A stretch of DNA of 64,000 nucleotides from Paraburkholderia megapolitana (GCF_007556815.1 NZ_CP041745.1:310001-374000); one strand, 5' to 3'. Positions 17,777 through 26,740 are shown, numbered from the stretch's first letter. Made by a program: numbers and translations. Notes: generated by a model from the sequence alone, not told the origin.

Positions 17777-17808
17777 GCGGATCAGCAGAAGTGGAGGGGC
17801 TGATCCGC
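17777..17808 (+). terminator. Terminator-like hairpin after the porin
   Basis: GCGGATCAGC and GCTGATCCGC form a perfect 10-bp stem with a 12-base loop, starting 17 bases after the porin stop. There is no T-run after it, so it may stabilise the 3' end rather than terminate by itself. Confidence 0.5.
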
Positions 17809-17840
17809 ACGAAGGCGAGGGATGGGTCTCGCGAACTGCG

Positions 17841-17915
17841 CGATTTCAAGAGCTAGCTCGTGACTTCGCTAAGGCGAAGAGCGTTGGCCTTGATAGGATG
17901 TTGGCGTTGAAGTAG
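17841..17915 (+). pseudogene. Possible C-terminal remnant of a RelE/HigB-like toxin
   Basis: The frame ending at TAG 17913-17915 reads FQELARDFAKA then KSVGLDRMLALK. It resembles the end of RelE/HigB-type toxins that usually precede antitoxins of the adjacent type, and stops 16 bases before the antitoxin-like start. Nothing upstream looks like the rest of such a toxin. The match is short, so this is inference. Confidence 0.3.
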
Positions 17916-17931
17916 TGAATGGAGATTTGCA

Positions 17932-18165
17932 ATGACTAAGACTCGCTTCAAAAGCGATGCATCAGAAGCGATTCACAGCGCGGCTTCCGCCCTGCATCGT
18001 GCAGAGGTCATCGAGAAGAAAACGATGCGTGAGTACGACGATCTGTGCATCGAGAGGGCGCCGGAGTTCAATCCCCAGGAGATCGCCCGCATCCGGAAGA
18101 GGGGGGCGGTCAGCGACTCATAAGTGTTCGGGCACCTCCCAAACGCCCCCCTTTCGCCATCCCCA
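17932..18165 (+). pseudogene. Truncated HigA/YiaG-like HTH antitoxin
   Basis: The open part (17932-18123, 63 residues, GGAG site upstream) reads like the N-terminal half of COG2944-type HTH antitoxins: SDASEAIHSAASALHRA, then TMREYDDLC, then EFNPQEIARIRKR. In intact relatives this continues into the HTH (about VSQAVFARYLN). Here it reads VSDS, a TAA stop, then in the same frame VFGHLPN, so the family sequence appears to continue past the stop before decaying. The HTH is lost. Intact relatives bind DNA and neutralise a RelE-like toxin encoded just upstream. This copy is probably dead. Confidence 0.6.
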
Positions 18166-18218
18166 TTTGACAAAGCCCGTAAAATCGACCCGATTGATTC
18201 TCATCGTGAGCGATTCCT

Positions 18219-19154
18219 ATGGACACCCTCGTCAGCATGAAAGTGTTTCGGCACGTCGTCGAAGTGGGAAGCTTTATCGGTGCGGCGGAGCGCATGGAGA
18301 TGTCGGCGGCGATGGCGAGCAAGCATGTGATGCACCTCGAGCAGCAGCTCGGCGCCCGCCTGCTGAACCGCACGACCCGGCGCGTCGCGCCCACTGAAGC
18401 CGGCCGCGAATACTACGAGCGCCTGAGTCAGGCGCTGACCGAACTCGAAGAAGCAGCGCAGGTTGTCGGTGCGGCGAGCGTCGTGCCGCAGGGACGATTG
18501 CGCGTATCGTCGCTTTCCGCGTTCGGGCTGCGTCACCTGATGAGCGCGATCGCCGACTACGCCGGGCAATATCCGAAGGTCACCGTTGAAGTCACGCTGT
18601 CGGATCGCGTCGTCGAGCTGATCGACGAAGGTTTCGACGTAGCGATCCGCGCATCGCCGACCGGCTTGAAATCGTCATCGCTGATTGCGCGGCAGATTGC
18701 GACGGCGCACCTCGTGTTGTGCGCATCGCCGGAGTATCTGCGCCGTCATGGCACACCAACTAGTGCTACCGATCTCCAGCGCCACAACTTCATCCAGTAC
18801 GCCGGCGTGTCGGCTCAGGAGTTCATTACGACGATCGCCAGCGGCGCGCGTATCCAGTTGACCGGCAACATGATCGTCAACCACCTCGAAGCGATGCGCG
18901 TCGCCGTGTTGCAAGGCGCCGGCATCGCGCAGCTGGGCACCGAGGTGATCGCCGAAGATCTGCTGGCGGGCCGGCTCGTGCCGTTGCTCGTCGATGAAAT
19001 GCCGCCGCACGAGCTGCCCATCCATGTCGTATATGCGAGCCGCCGACATCTGTCGGCGAAGGTGCGCTCGTTTGTCGATTTTGTTGCGGCGCGGTTCGGC
19101 AGTGAGAACCTGTGGCCCTCTGCCGAAGAAATTTGCGCACTGGCCGCGCGTTAG
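18219..19154 (+). CDS. LysR-family transcriptional regulator
   Basis: A 311-residue regulator with N-terminal winged HTH (MKVFRHVVEVGSFIGAAERM, HLEQQLGARLLNRTTRRV) and an effector-binding domain (GFDVAIRASPTGLKSSSLIAR, VLCASPEYLRRHGTP). It belongs to the CrgA-like branch whose members often control a neighbouring oxidoreductase. The nearest candidate is the convergent flavin oxygenase gene, whose promoter is on the far side, so its target is not clear. Confidence 0.92.
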   Translation: MDTLVSMKVFRHVVEVGSFIGAAERMEMSAAMASKHVMHLEQQLGARLLNRTTRRVAPTEAGREYYERLSQALTELEEAAQVVGAASVVPQGRLRVSSLSAFGLRHLMSAIADYAGQYPKVTVEVTLSDRVVELIDEGFDVAIRASPTGLKSSSLIARQIATAHLVLCASPEYLRRHGTPTSATDLQRHNFIQYAGVSAQEFITTIASGARIQLTGNMIVNHLEAMRVAVLQGAGIAQLGTEVIAEDLLAGRLVPLLVDEMPPHELPIHVVYASRRHLSAKVRSFVDFVAARFGSENLWPSAEEICALAAR

Positions 19155-19198
19155 CGCAATCAAGCAAGCAAACAAACGGGCCGCTACGTCAAAGCGCC

Positions 19199-20158
19199 TC
19201 AGCGCCCGATCGAAAGCCGCGCACGCGCATCGTTGTACTCCTGCGTGAGACGCGCCACCAGTTCGTCGACGCTCGGCACGTCGCTCATCAGGCCGACGCC
19301 CTGGCCCGCACCCCAGATGTCCTTCCACGCCTTCGCCTTGTCGCTGCCGAAGTTCATCGCCGTTTTGTCGGAAGCGGGCAGTGCGTCCGGATCGAGCCCG
19401 GCGTTGACGATGCTCTCGCGGATGTAGTTACCGTGCACACCGGTGAAGAGGTTCGTGTAGATGATGTCCGACGCGCTTGCGTTGACGATCGCATGCTTGT
19501 AGCTATCGACAGCGTGCGCTTCTTTCGTCGCGATGAAACGCGTGCCCATGTAGGCGAGGTCGGCGCCCATCGCCTGCGCGGCAAGAATCGACCCGCCGTT
19601 CGCGATCGCACCCGACAACACGATCGGACCGTCGAACATACGCCGCACTTCGCCCACGAGAGCAAACGGCGAAGTCGTACCCGCGTGACCACCGGCACCC
19701 GCCGCCACCAGGATCAACCCGTCGACGCCCGCTTCGAGCGCTTTCTGTGCATGGCGAATATTGATCACGTCGTGCAGCACGATGCCGCCGTAGCTATGCA
19801 CGGCATCGACGATTTCCCGCGCCGGTGCACGCAAACTCGTAATGAAGATCGGCACCTTGTGCTCGACGCACACGCGCACATCGTGCTCGAGCCGCGTGTT
19901 CGACTGATGCACGATCTGGTTCACAGCGATCGGCCCGATCACGGCATCCGGATGCGCTTCCTTGTGCGCGGCGAGCGACGCCTGGATCTGCGTGAGCCAT
20001 TCGTCGAGCAGTTCTGCCGGGCGCGCATTCAACGCAGGGAACGAGCCGACGATACCGGCCTTGCACTGGGCAAGCACCAGCTCGGGGTAGCTGACGATGA
20101 ACATCGGCGAAGCGACGACGGGCAACGCAAGGTTTTGCAGGACGGCGGGCAGAGCCAT
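19199..20158 (-). CDS. Nitronate monooxygenase-family flavoprotein
   Basis: A 319-residue FMN-dependent TIM-barrel enzyme. FMN-phosphate and active-site segments are visible: LPVVASPMFIVSYPELV, GAGGHAGTTSPFALVGEV and PIVLSGAIANGGSILAAQAMGADLAYMGTRF. It would oxidise nitronates or reduce quinone/enoyl substrates. ATG 20158 has AGGAG at good spacing; the longer frame to 20245 is not used. It is divergent from the dehalogenase-like gene across a 289-bp region that holds a palindrome. Confidence 0.9.
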   Translation of the reverse strand: MALPAVLQNLALPVVASPMFIVSYPELVLAQCKAGIVGSFPALNARPAELLDEWLTQIQASLAAHKEAHPDAVIGPIAVNQIVHQSNTRLEHDVRVCVEHKVPIFITSLRAPAREIVDAVHSYGGIVLHDVINIRHAQKALEAGVDGLILVAAGAGGHAGTTSPFALVGEVRRMFDGPIVLSGAIANGGSILAAQAMGADLAYMGTRFIATKEAHAVDSYKHAIVNASASDIIYTNLFTGVHGNYIRESIVNAGLDPDALPASDKTAMNFGSDKAKAWKDIWGAGQGVGLMSDVPSVDELVARLTQEYNDARARLSIGR

Positions 20159-20291
20159 GATGCGGGTCTCCTGATAAGTGCAGTTGCACAAGCTGATGCG
20201 GGCTATGCGGCCCACGGATGAGTGTAGCGAGGTACCGGAAAACAAACGTGGCCAACCGTAAAGGCCCGTTCATCCAGTCCGGTAAATTTAA

Positions 20292-20303
20292 GAACGATCG
20301 TTC
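20292..20303. promoter_or_regulatory. Perfect palindrome GAACGATCGTTC in divergent promoter
   Basis: A 12-bp perfect palindrome between the divergent flavin oxygenase and dehalogenase-like genes. It resembles TetR-family half-sites. No TetR gene is in the window next to it, so the regulator would be encoded elsewhere. Confidence 0.4.
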
Positions 20304-20447
20304 GATTATAGGCGAAACGCCACTTTTGCATGTGCAGCTTCGGGTTGGAAGGAGTGTTCAGTGTCTACGCGTTGTCGGTGGGTTCGGTGTCGCACAGTCA
20401 CACCGGGCTCCTACAATGCGTTGACCTACAACGACAAGAGACCCGAT

Positions 20448-21338
20448 ATGTCCTTCGAGGCTTTCACGCCCTTTCGCGTCGCCGTGGGCGACGTCGACAT
20501 CCATGGGGTGAAGGGCGGTGCAGGTCCGCCTTTGCTGTTGCTACACGGTAGTCCGCAGACCCATCTGATCTGGCAGCGCTGCGCGTCGCAACTGGCGCAG
20601 CATTTCACGGTCATCGCGACCGATCTACGCGGCTATGGCGCATCGTCCAAACCGCCCACCGACGACACTCACGCACCGTATTCCAAACGCACGATGGCCG
20701 CCGATCAGGTCGCCGTGATGCGCCATTTCGGCTTCGAGCATTTTCTGGTCTGTGCGCACGACCGCGGCGCCCGCGTTGCGCACCGGATGGCGCTCGACTA
20801 CCCGGATGCAGTCGAACGGTTGATGCTGCTCGACATCGCGCCGACGCTCGCGATGTACGAAGCCACCGATCGCACCTTCGCGACGCTGTACTTCCACTGG
20901 TTCTTCCTGATCCAGCCGGAGCCGCTGCCGGAAACGCTGATCGGCGCGAATCCGGACGTCTTCGTCGATCGCGTGTTGTGCAGCCGTCACGCGGGGCTCA
21001 CGCCGTTTGCGCCCGAAGCGCTCGCGGCGTATCGCACCGCGTTGCGACAGCCGGGCGCGGTGCACTCGATGTGCGAGGACTACCGCGCGTCGGCGACGAT
21101 CGATCTCGAGCACGACCGCGCCGACATCGAACGCGGCAACAAGGTGGCGTGTCCGTTGCGCGTGCTGTGGGGAGAGTACGGCGTGATCGAAAAGTGCTTC
21201 ACGCCGCTCGACGAATGGCGGCGCGTGGCCCGCGACGTCGGTGGGCGGCCGCTGCCGTGCGGGCACTACATTCCGGAAGAAGCGCCGGACGCACTCGTCG
21301 CGGAGATGCTGGCGTTCTTCGAAGCGGTCGAGCAGTAG
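20448..21338 (+). CDS. Fluoroacetate dehalogenase-like alpha/beta hydrolase
   Basis: A 296-residue cytosolic hydrolase. Residues of the fluoroacetate dehalogenase active site can be placed by motif: nucleophile Asp105 in HDRGAR with Arg106 and Arg109 (carboxylate binding), Asp129, the halide-pocket His150 and Trp151 (FHWFF), Tyr212 (EDYRA) and catalytic His273 (GHYIPEEAP). The enzyme class replaces halide of haloacetates by hydroxyl via an aspartyl ester. The position of the third pocket residue, Trp185 in the R. palustris enzyme, appears to be Ser179 here, so the preferred substrate may differ. ATG 20448 fits the family length. Confidence 0.87.
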   Translation: MSFEAFTPFRVAVGDVDIHGVKGGAGPPLLLLHGSPQTHLIWQRCASQLAQHFTVIATDLRGYGASSKPPTDDTHAPYSKRTMAADQVAVMRHFGFEHFLVCAHDRGARVAHRMALDYPDAVERLMLLDIAPTLAMYEATDRTFATLYFHWFFLIQPEPLPETLIGANPDVFVDRVLCSRHAGLTPFAPEALAAYRTALRQPGAVHSMCEDYRASATIDLEHDRADIERGNKVACPLRVLWGEYGVIEKCFTPLDEWRRVARDVGGRPLPCGHYIPEEAPDALVAEMLAFFEAVEQ

Positions 21339-21368
21339 CAGTAGCTATAGCTATAACAGCCGGCGCGC

Positions 21369-21842
21369 TCAACCCAGCGGCGGTAGCCGCCGCGCAATCG
21401 GCGTCGACTTGATGATCGCCGTGCTGGTTTCCGCGCGCTCGGTCACCTTGGCGAGAATCTCGTCGAGCTGATCGATCGAGCGCAGATACAGGCGGCAGAT
21501 GAAGCAGTCGTCGCCGGTGACCTTGTCGCATTCGACGAACTCGGGAATGCGTCGCAGCACGTCTTCCACCAGGTGCAACTGACCGGGCAGCGGCTTCACG
21601 CGCACGATGGCCTGCAGCGTGTAGCCGAGCGCGCGCGGATCGAGCTGCACTGTGAAGCGCTCGATCACCCCTTGTGAGTCGAGCCGCCGCAGACGATCGG
21701 CGGTGCTCGGCGCCGACAAGCCGACACGCCGTGCAAGTTCGCTGACCGGCTGACGCGCGTCTTCAGCGAGTGCGGCAAGCAGCGCGCGGTCGGTATCGTC
21801 GAGTGGAACAGGAAGATTGAGCGATGCAAGGTGCTTGTTCAT
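21369..21842 (-). CDS. Lrp/AsnC-family transcriptional regulator
   Basis: A 157-residue protein with N-terminal HTH (LDDTDRALLAALAEDARQPVS, ARRVGLSAPSTADRLRRL) and C-terminal RAM ligand-binding domain. It is divergent from the EamA transporter across 114 bp, the usual layout for an Lrp-type regulator controlling an amino-acid or metabolite exporter (inference). Confidence 0.93.
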   Translation of the reverse strand: MNKHLASLNLPVPLDDTDRALLAALAEDARQPVSELARRVGLSAPSTADRLRRLDSQGVIERFTVQLDPRALGYTLQAIVRVKPLPGQLHLVEDVLRRIPEFVECDKVTGDDCFICRLYLRSIDQLDEILAKVTERAETSTAIIKSTPIARRLPPLG

Positions 21843-21956
21843 TTTTGCCTTCGCTTATTAGGCGATCGTGCCGATGATCCATAGTTTAGCCATGTAAATG
21901 CGCAGTTGCAGCACTTAAACTTTCCTCATTGAATTCGCTAATCCGAGGATCGAAAC

Positions 21957-22853
21957 ATGGCTTCCAATGAAATCCGCCGCGGCGCCGCCGAGATGAGCAT
22001 CGCGATGCTGATGTCGGGCACGATCGGCTGGCTGGTCGTGTCGTCGCAACAACCTGTATCGAACGTGGTGTTCTTTCGCTGCCTGTTCGGCGCCGCGACG
22101 ATGGCGATCGTCTGCGGCGCGCTGGGACTGTTCCGGCGCAAGCTGTTCTCCTGGCGCATCATCGGGCTGGCCGTGCTGAGCAGCGCGGCGATCGTTGCCA
22201 ACTGGGCGCTGCTGTTCGCCGCGTATTCGCGCGCGTCGATCTCGATGGCGACCGCGGTCTACAACACGCAGCCGTTCATGCTGGTCGCGCTCGGCGCTTT
22301 CGTGTTCCGCGAACGCGTCACGCCGTCGGCGATTGCGTGGCTGGTGATCGCATTCATCGGTCTCGTGTTCGTCGTCAAGGTCGAACCGGCGGTGCTCGCG
22401 GTGCCCGGCCAGTATCTGGAAGGCGTGGCGTATGCGGTCGCTGCTGCATTCCTGTATGCAATCTCGTCGATCATTACCAAACACCTGAAGGGCACGCCGC
22501 CGCACCTGCTCGCATTGATACAGGGTGCGTTCGGCGTGCTGGCGCTCGCGCCGTTCGTCCACTTCGACAACCTGCCTACGAGCGGCGTGCACTGGCTGCA
22601 ACTCGTGACGCTCGGCGTCGTCAACACCGGCGCGATGTACGTGCTGCTGTACGGCGCGATCCAGAAGCTGCCGACCGCGATGACCGGCGCGCTGTCGTTC
22701 ATTTATCCGGTGGTGGCGATCATCGTGGACCGGGTCGCATTCGGGCAAAAGCTCGCGTGGGTGCAACTGCTCGGCGCGCTGCTGATCCTGCTCGCCGCGG
22801 CGGGCGTCAATCTGGGCTGGCGTATCGTGCCGCAGCGTCGGCTGGTATCGTAA
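21957..22853 (+). CDS. EamA/DMT-family transporter
   Basis: A 298-residue inner-membrane protein with about ten TM helices in two EamA repeats (first about 10-135, second about 155-290; the second contains LYAISSIITKHLKG and GALSFIYPVVAIIVDR). Members export amino acids or other metabolites. Its position opposite the Lrp gene suggests amino-acid-responsive control. Confidence 0.92.
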   Translation: MASNEIRRGAAEMSIAMLMSGTIGWLVVSSQQPVSNVVFFRCLFGAATMAIVCGALGLFRRKLFSWRIIGLAVLSSAAIVANWALLFAAYSRASISMATAVYNTQPFMLVALGAFVFRERVTPSAIAWLVIAFIGLVFVVKVEPAVLAVPGQYLEGVAYAVAAAFLYAISSIITKHLKGTPPHLLALIQGAFGVLALAPFVHFDNLPTSGVHWLQLVTLGVVNTGAMYVLLYGAIQKLPTAMTGALSFIYPVVAIIVDRVAFGQKLAWVQLLGALLILLAAAGVNLGWRIVPQRRLVS

Positions 22854-23025
22854 GCCGTTGTTGCTACGGATTGCGCAACATGGCGGCGCCGCCGGCGACA
22901 TTGAGGCAACGGCTCGTAAGAAGACTACGAAACGCCGTCAAGCTTCTGTAGGGAAATCACCGATGCGTTCGAAAGGTACGCGCGAGTATGATCCGAATCG
23001 ACGCTGATCACGTCGACCAAATTAC

Positions 23026-23061
23026 GCCGTTCGCCATTTCTGGGGAACGGCTTTCTTTTTT
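23026..23061 (+). terminator. Rho-independent terminator, plus strand
   Basis: Stem GCCGTTC (23026-23032) and GAACGGC (23045-23051) with a 12-base loop, followed by TTTCTTTTTT. It would end the EamA transcript about 200 bases past its stop, or a separate short RNA in that gap. Confidence 0.75.
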
Positions 23062-23074
23062 GGTGAACTGGAAT

Positions 23075-23995
23075 TTACGCGCTGCGGGCGCGGATGCAGT
23101 CGCCGTCTATCGACAGCGGGCCGTCCGCTCGCGCCAGTTCGCCGACAAGTTCGCGCAGCAATGTGGGTGTTTCGTTGCGCGCTCCAAGCATCGATACCGC
23201 TGCGCGCATCAGAGTGGCATCGTCGAGCATCGCGACGAGCGCGTCGAACTGCATGACACGTACTTCGAGCAGCTTGAACACGATCAGCACCTTCAGCGCG
23301 TTCTTCGCGTTGCGCGCAGGATCGGCGCGCAGCCATGCGACGCGCGACCACGCACGCTTGAGTGCGGATTGCACATCGGTGAACGGCGCACCGTGACCGG
23401 GAATCACGACATCGATATCGAGCGTCGCAATCAGATCGAGCACCGCCTGTTGTTCCGCGAAACCGCTGTCGCCGTTCAGTTCCGGAAAAATCACGCCGAA
23501 GCCGTTTTCCCACAGCGCGTCGGCACTGATCAGCACACGCTCGCTGGCGCAATACAACATCAGCGAATGTGGATCGTGGCCGGGTGCACCGAGCACGGTC
23601 CACTCAAGCGCGCCGAGCGTGACCTGCATACCGGGCGATAGCGTACCGGTGAACGTGAAGCGCTCGCAGGTCTGACCCGTCGCGCGATAGGTGAGGCGCA
23701 CCTCGTCCCAGTTGCGAACCGCGTCGGCTTCCTGCGCGGGGATCTCGGTGCGACACGGCCAAGTCGCCTGCAATAGCGCGTTACCGCCGCAATGATCCGA
23801 ATGCAGATGCGTGTTGACGATCAGATCGAGCGGCCGCGCGCCGAGTGCCTCGCGAACCAGCGCGACGGTTTGCGGCGCGTGTGTCGCGTAACCGGTATCG
23901 ACGAGCGCAGCACACGCGTTGTCGACCAGCAGCACGTTGTTCGACGAGAGCCAGCCGCGCTCGAATACGCGTATCGATGCAGGTAGCGCGATCAT
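23075..23995 (-). CDS. MBL-fold metallo-hydrolase
   Basis: A 306-residue metallo-beta-lactamase-fold protein with the metal motif THLHSDH, a downstream APGHDPHSL and IPGHGAPF. The C-terminal 90 residues form a helical extension typical of this subfamily. ATG 23995 lies 52 bases after the DUF1289 stop; the gene closes the minus-strand run hmgL-ybaK-DUF1289-MBL. Substrate unknown. Confidence 0.88.
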   Translation of the reverse strand: MIALPASIRVFERGWLSSNNVLLVDNACAALVDTGYATHAPQTVALVREALGARPLDLIVNTHLHSDHCGGNALLQATWPCRTEIPAQEADAVRNWDEVRLTYRATGQTCERFTFTGTLSPGMQVTLGALEWTVLGAPGHDPHSLMLYCASERVLISADALWENGFGVIFPELNGDSGFAEQQAVLDLIATLDIDVVIPGHGAPFTDVQSALKRAWSRVAWLRADPARNAKNALKVLIVFKLLEVRVMQFDALVAMLDDATLMRAAVSMLGARNETPTLLRELVGELARADGPLSIDGDCIRARSA

Positions 23996-24047
23996 GGCGA
24001 GCGGGGCTCCGGTTGTGAGCGCATCACGATCTGCAATGCGGCGGCTT

Positions 24048-24254
24048 TCATGGCCGTTCCCGCTGCGCTGTGAGCAACTGCGTATGACGCGCTTCGATCG
24101 CATCCCACACCGCGTGCTTGCGCGTGTCGTCGAACGACGACCAGCCGGCGATTTCGTCAATCGTTCGGAGACACCCTTCGCACCAGCCGGTCGCAGCGTT
24201 CATCCTGCACACGTCGATGCACGGTGACGGGACGGACGCGGTGTCGTGTGTCAT
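24048..24254 (-). CDS. DUF1289 family small protein
   Basis: A 68-residue protein with SPCIDVC and [15 protein letters not shown], the Cys-rich signature of DUF1289 (putative Fe-S or metal binding). The start overlaps the ybaK-like stop by 4 bases, so translation is coupled. Role unknown. Confidence 0.88.
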   Translation of the reverse strand: MTHDTASVPSPCIDVCRMNAATGWCEGCLRTIDEIAGWSSFDDTRKHAVWDAIEARHTQLLTAQRERP

Positions 24255-24781
24255 GCGGATTCGCGCAAGGCGACGTCGGCGACGGGCGCGCCGGTCAGTT
24301 CGACCAGTTGCTGCGGCGACAGGTTGAACACCGCATGCGGATGACCTGCCGCGGCCCACAGGCTGTCAAGTGCGAGCAGGTCGGCATCGATCAGCGTGAC
24401 GGGCGGCGTCGCGTGACCGATCGGGCACACGCCGCCGATCGCATAACCGGTCTTCTCGCGCACGAACTTCGCATCGGCACGACCGATCTCGCCGACCTGC
24501 GCGGCGACCTTCTGTTCGTCGACGCGGTTCGCACCGCTCGCGACGACGAGCACGGGTGCATCGTCGTGTTTGCGACGAAACAGGATCGACTTGGCGATCT
24601 GCGCGACGGTGCAGTCGAGGCCAGCCGCTGCTTCCGCCGACGTCTTGCCGGTCTCCGCAAGCATCACGACGTGACCTGCGTGGCCGCGTTCGCGCAGCAG
24701 TAGCGCGACACGACGTGCGGCGTCGGGGAGCGCGTCGAGATCGTCAGGGTGGGGAGTCTGAAGCGATGCGTTATCTGTCAT
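24251..24781 (-). CDS. YbaK/aminoacyl-tRNA deacylase-like protein
   Basis: A 176-residue YbaK/ProX-domain protein. Visible family features are the catalytic-region lysine in [24 protein letters not shown] and the [12 protein letters not shown] loop. Such proteins hydrolyse mischarged aminoacyl-tRNAs such as Cys- or Ala-tRNAPro. ATG 24781 is chosen from the domain start. It sits 31 bases after the lyase stop. Confidence 0.9.
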   Translation of the reverse strand: MTDNASLQTPHPDDLDALPDAARRVALLLRERGHAGHVVMLAETGKTSAEAAAGLDCTVAQIAKSILFRRKHDDAPVLVVASGANRVDEQKVAAQVGEIGRADAKFVREKTGYAIGGVCPIGHATPPVTLIDADLLALDSLWAAAGHPHAVFNLSPQQLVELTGAPVADVALRESA

Positions 24782-24812
24782 GGTCGTTCGGATGAGTTTC
24801 AGGGCAACGGTG

Positions 24813-25739
24813 TCAGACGCAGGTCTGCGCTTCGCTGCGCGCTTTGGCAAGCAGCGCCTTGCCCGCGCGCGACACGTTCGGCTTGCCGATCGACGTCGAG
24901 ATGAAATCGCCGATCGCGACCACCTGCGCGAGATCGACGCCGGTTGCGATGCCGAGGCCGTTCATCAGGTACAGCACGTCTTCGGTTGCGACGTTGCCGG
25001 TCGCGCCCTTCGCATAAGGACAGCCGCCCAGCCCCGCCACCGACGCATGAAAAATCTCGATACCTTCCTGCAGCGCCGCGTAAATATTGGCGAGCGCCTG
25101 GCCGTAGGTGTCGTGAAAGTGCCCGGACAGACGTTCGCGCGGGAACACTCTGGTCACTGCCTCGTAGACTTCGCGCGTGCGCTTCGGCGTGCCGACACCG
25201 ATCGTGTCTGCGATGTCGATCTCATCGCAACCGAGCGCCGCAAAACGTTCGACCACATCGACCACCGATGCAACCGGCACGTCGCCCTGATACGGGCAAC
25301 CTAGCGAGCACGACACGCTGCCGCGCACGCGCAGGCCTTTTTCCTTGGCAGCCTGTGCAACCGGCACAAAACGTTCGATGCTTTCCGCAATGCTGCAATT
25401 GATGTTCTTCTGCGAGAACGCTTCGCTCGCAGCACCGAAGATTACGATCTCATCCGCGTGCGCGGCAAGCGCACCGTCGAGGCCACGCAGATTCGGCGTC
25501 AACACCGAATACAGCGTGCCCGGCCGACGCGCGATGCCGGCCATCACTTCGGCGCCGTCGGCCATCTGCGGAACCCATTTCGGCGAGACGAACGATGCGG
25601 CTTCGACGTTGCGAAAGCCCGCCGCCGAAAGCCGGTTGATCAGTTCGATCTTGATCGCGGTCGGGACGAAGTCCTTTTCATTTTGCAAGCCGTCGCGCGG
25701 GCCGACTTCGACGATCTTGACTGCTTGAGGCAATGTCAT
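24813..25739 (-). CDS. Hydroxymethylglutaryl-CoA lyase
   Basis: A 308-residue TIM-barrel enzyme that splits HMG-CoA into acetoacetate and acetyl-CoA, the last step of leucine breakdown. Motifs: EVGPRDGLQNE (metal Asp), GSVSCSLGCPYQG, GHFHDTYGQALAN (metal His pair) and the HMGL signature GLGGCPYAKGATGN with the catalytic Cys. AGGAG precedes ATG 25739. The following ybaK and DUF1289 genes appear unrelated in function. Confidence 0.94.
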   Translation of the reverse strand: MTLPQAVKIVEVGPRDGLQNEKDFVPTAIKIELINRLSAAGFRNVEAASFVSPKWVPQMADGAEVMAGIARRPGTLYSVLTPNLRGLDGALAAHADEIVIFGAASEAFSQKNINCSIAESIERFVPVAQAAKEKGLRVRGSVSCSLGCPYQGDVPVASVVDVVERFAALGCDEIDIADTIGVGTPKRTREVYEAVTRVFPRERLSGHFHDTYGQALANIYAALQEGIEIFHASVAGLGGCPYAKGATGNVATEDVLYLMNGLGIATGVDLAQVVAIGDFISTSIGKPNVSRAGKALLAKARSEAQTCV

Positions 25740-25798
25740 GGGGTGTCTCCTCGCCGCCTGAGGCGGCCTCTGCAATGGGTGTTGAGTACGTGTGTTCG

Positions 25799-26740
25799 TT
25801 AGTAGCCGCGCGCGATATCGACGAGACCGCCGACTGTTTCACCACGCGTCAGCGCACCGATCTTCTCGGCAATCTGTGCAATACCTTCTTCACGCAGCGT
25901 CAGCGCCGAACTGTGCGGCGTGATCGTGACGCGCGGATGCTGCCAGAACAGATGATCGGGTCGCAGCGGTTCCTCGCGAAACACATCGAGCGTGGCCGCC
26001 GCGATCTGGCCGCTCGCGAGCGCATCGAGCAGGTCCTGCTCGACCAGATGCGCACCGCGCGCGACGTTGATCAGATACGCGCCGCGCGCGAGTTGCGAGA
26101 ACACGCGGGCGTTCAGGACATCGTGAGTGTCGGGCGTATGCGGCAGCAGATTCACGAGCACCTTCGCACCGTCGAGAAACGCACCGAGCTGCGCTTCACC
26201 CGCGAAGGTCGCAATACCGTCGATCTGTTTTGCACTGCGGCTATAGCCGCGCACGGGGATGCCGAGCGCCGCAATCGCCTGAGCGACCTGGGTGCCGAGC
26301 ACACCGAGCCCAAGCACCCCGACCGTAAATGTCTCGCGCGGATGCGGATCGAGCATCTGCCAGCGACGCTGTGCCTGCAGGGCGGCGTACTCATCGAAAC
26401 GGCGCAGGTAGCGCAGCACCGAGTGCAGCGTGTATTCGACCATCTGCGGCGCCATGCCCGTGTCTTCGAGGCGCACCAGAAGGGCGTCGCGCGGCAGTGT
26501 GCCCGGGTGTTCGCGTTCGAGCGCGAGAATCGCGTCGACGCCCGCGCCCATATTGAATACGGCCCGCAGGCCGGCCCGTGGCGCGAACAGTTCGCGCGGC
26601 GGACGCCACACCACGGCGAAATCGGCGGGGGCTGTGTCGCCCGGCTGCCATTCGCGCAGCTCGGCGCCCGGCAGCGCGCGAGTCAGATCGTGCAGCCACG
26701 CGGCGGCGTCGGTGAGCGGCGTATAGAAGAGGATTTTCAC
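25799..26740 (-). CDS. Glyoxylate/hydroxypyruvate reductase A-like dehydrogenase
   Basis: A 313-residue D-2-hydroxyacid dehydrogenase. The NAD(P)-binding loop VGVLGLGVLGTQVAQ and the catalytic Arg (NVARGAHLV), Glu (DVFREEPL) and His (ITPHSSA) are all present. It would reduce glyoxylate or hydroxypyruvate in the cytosol. It ends 59 bases before the lyase start and may be co-transcribed with it. Confidence 0.9.
   Translation of the reverse strand: MKILFYTPLTDAAAWLHDLTRALPGAELREWQPGDTAPADFAVVWRPPRELFAPRAGLRAVFNMGAGVDAILALEREHPGTLPRDALLVRLEDTGMAPQMVEYTLHSVLRYLRRFDEYAALQAQRRWQMLDPHPRETFTVGVLGLGVLGTQVAQAIAALGIPVRGYSRSAKQIDGIATFAGEAQLGAFLDGAKVLVNLLPHTPDTHDVLNARVFSQLARGAYLINVARGAHLVEQDLLDALASGQIAAATLDVFREEPLRPDHLFWQHPRVTITPHSSALTLREEGIAQIAEKIGALTRGETVGGLVDIARGY

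Noticed and set aside
21915..22901. 328-codon minus-strand open frame opposite the EamA transporter
   Set aside because: Highly charged Arg/Glu/His sequence typical of a shadow; the plus strand has a clear transporter with helices.
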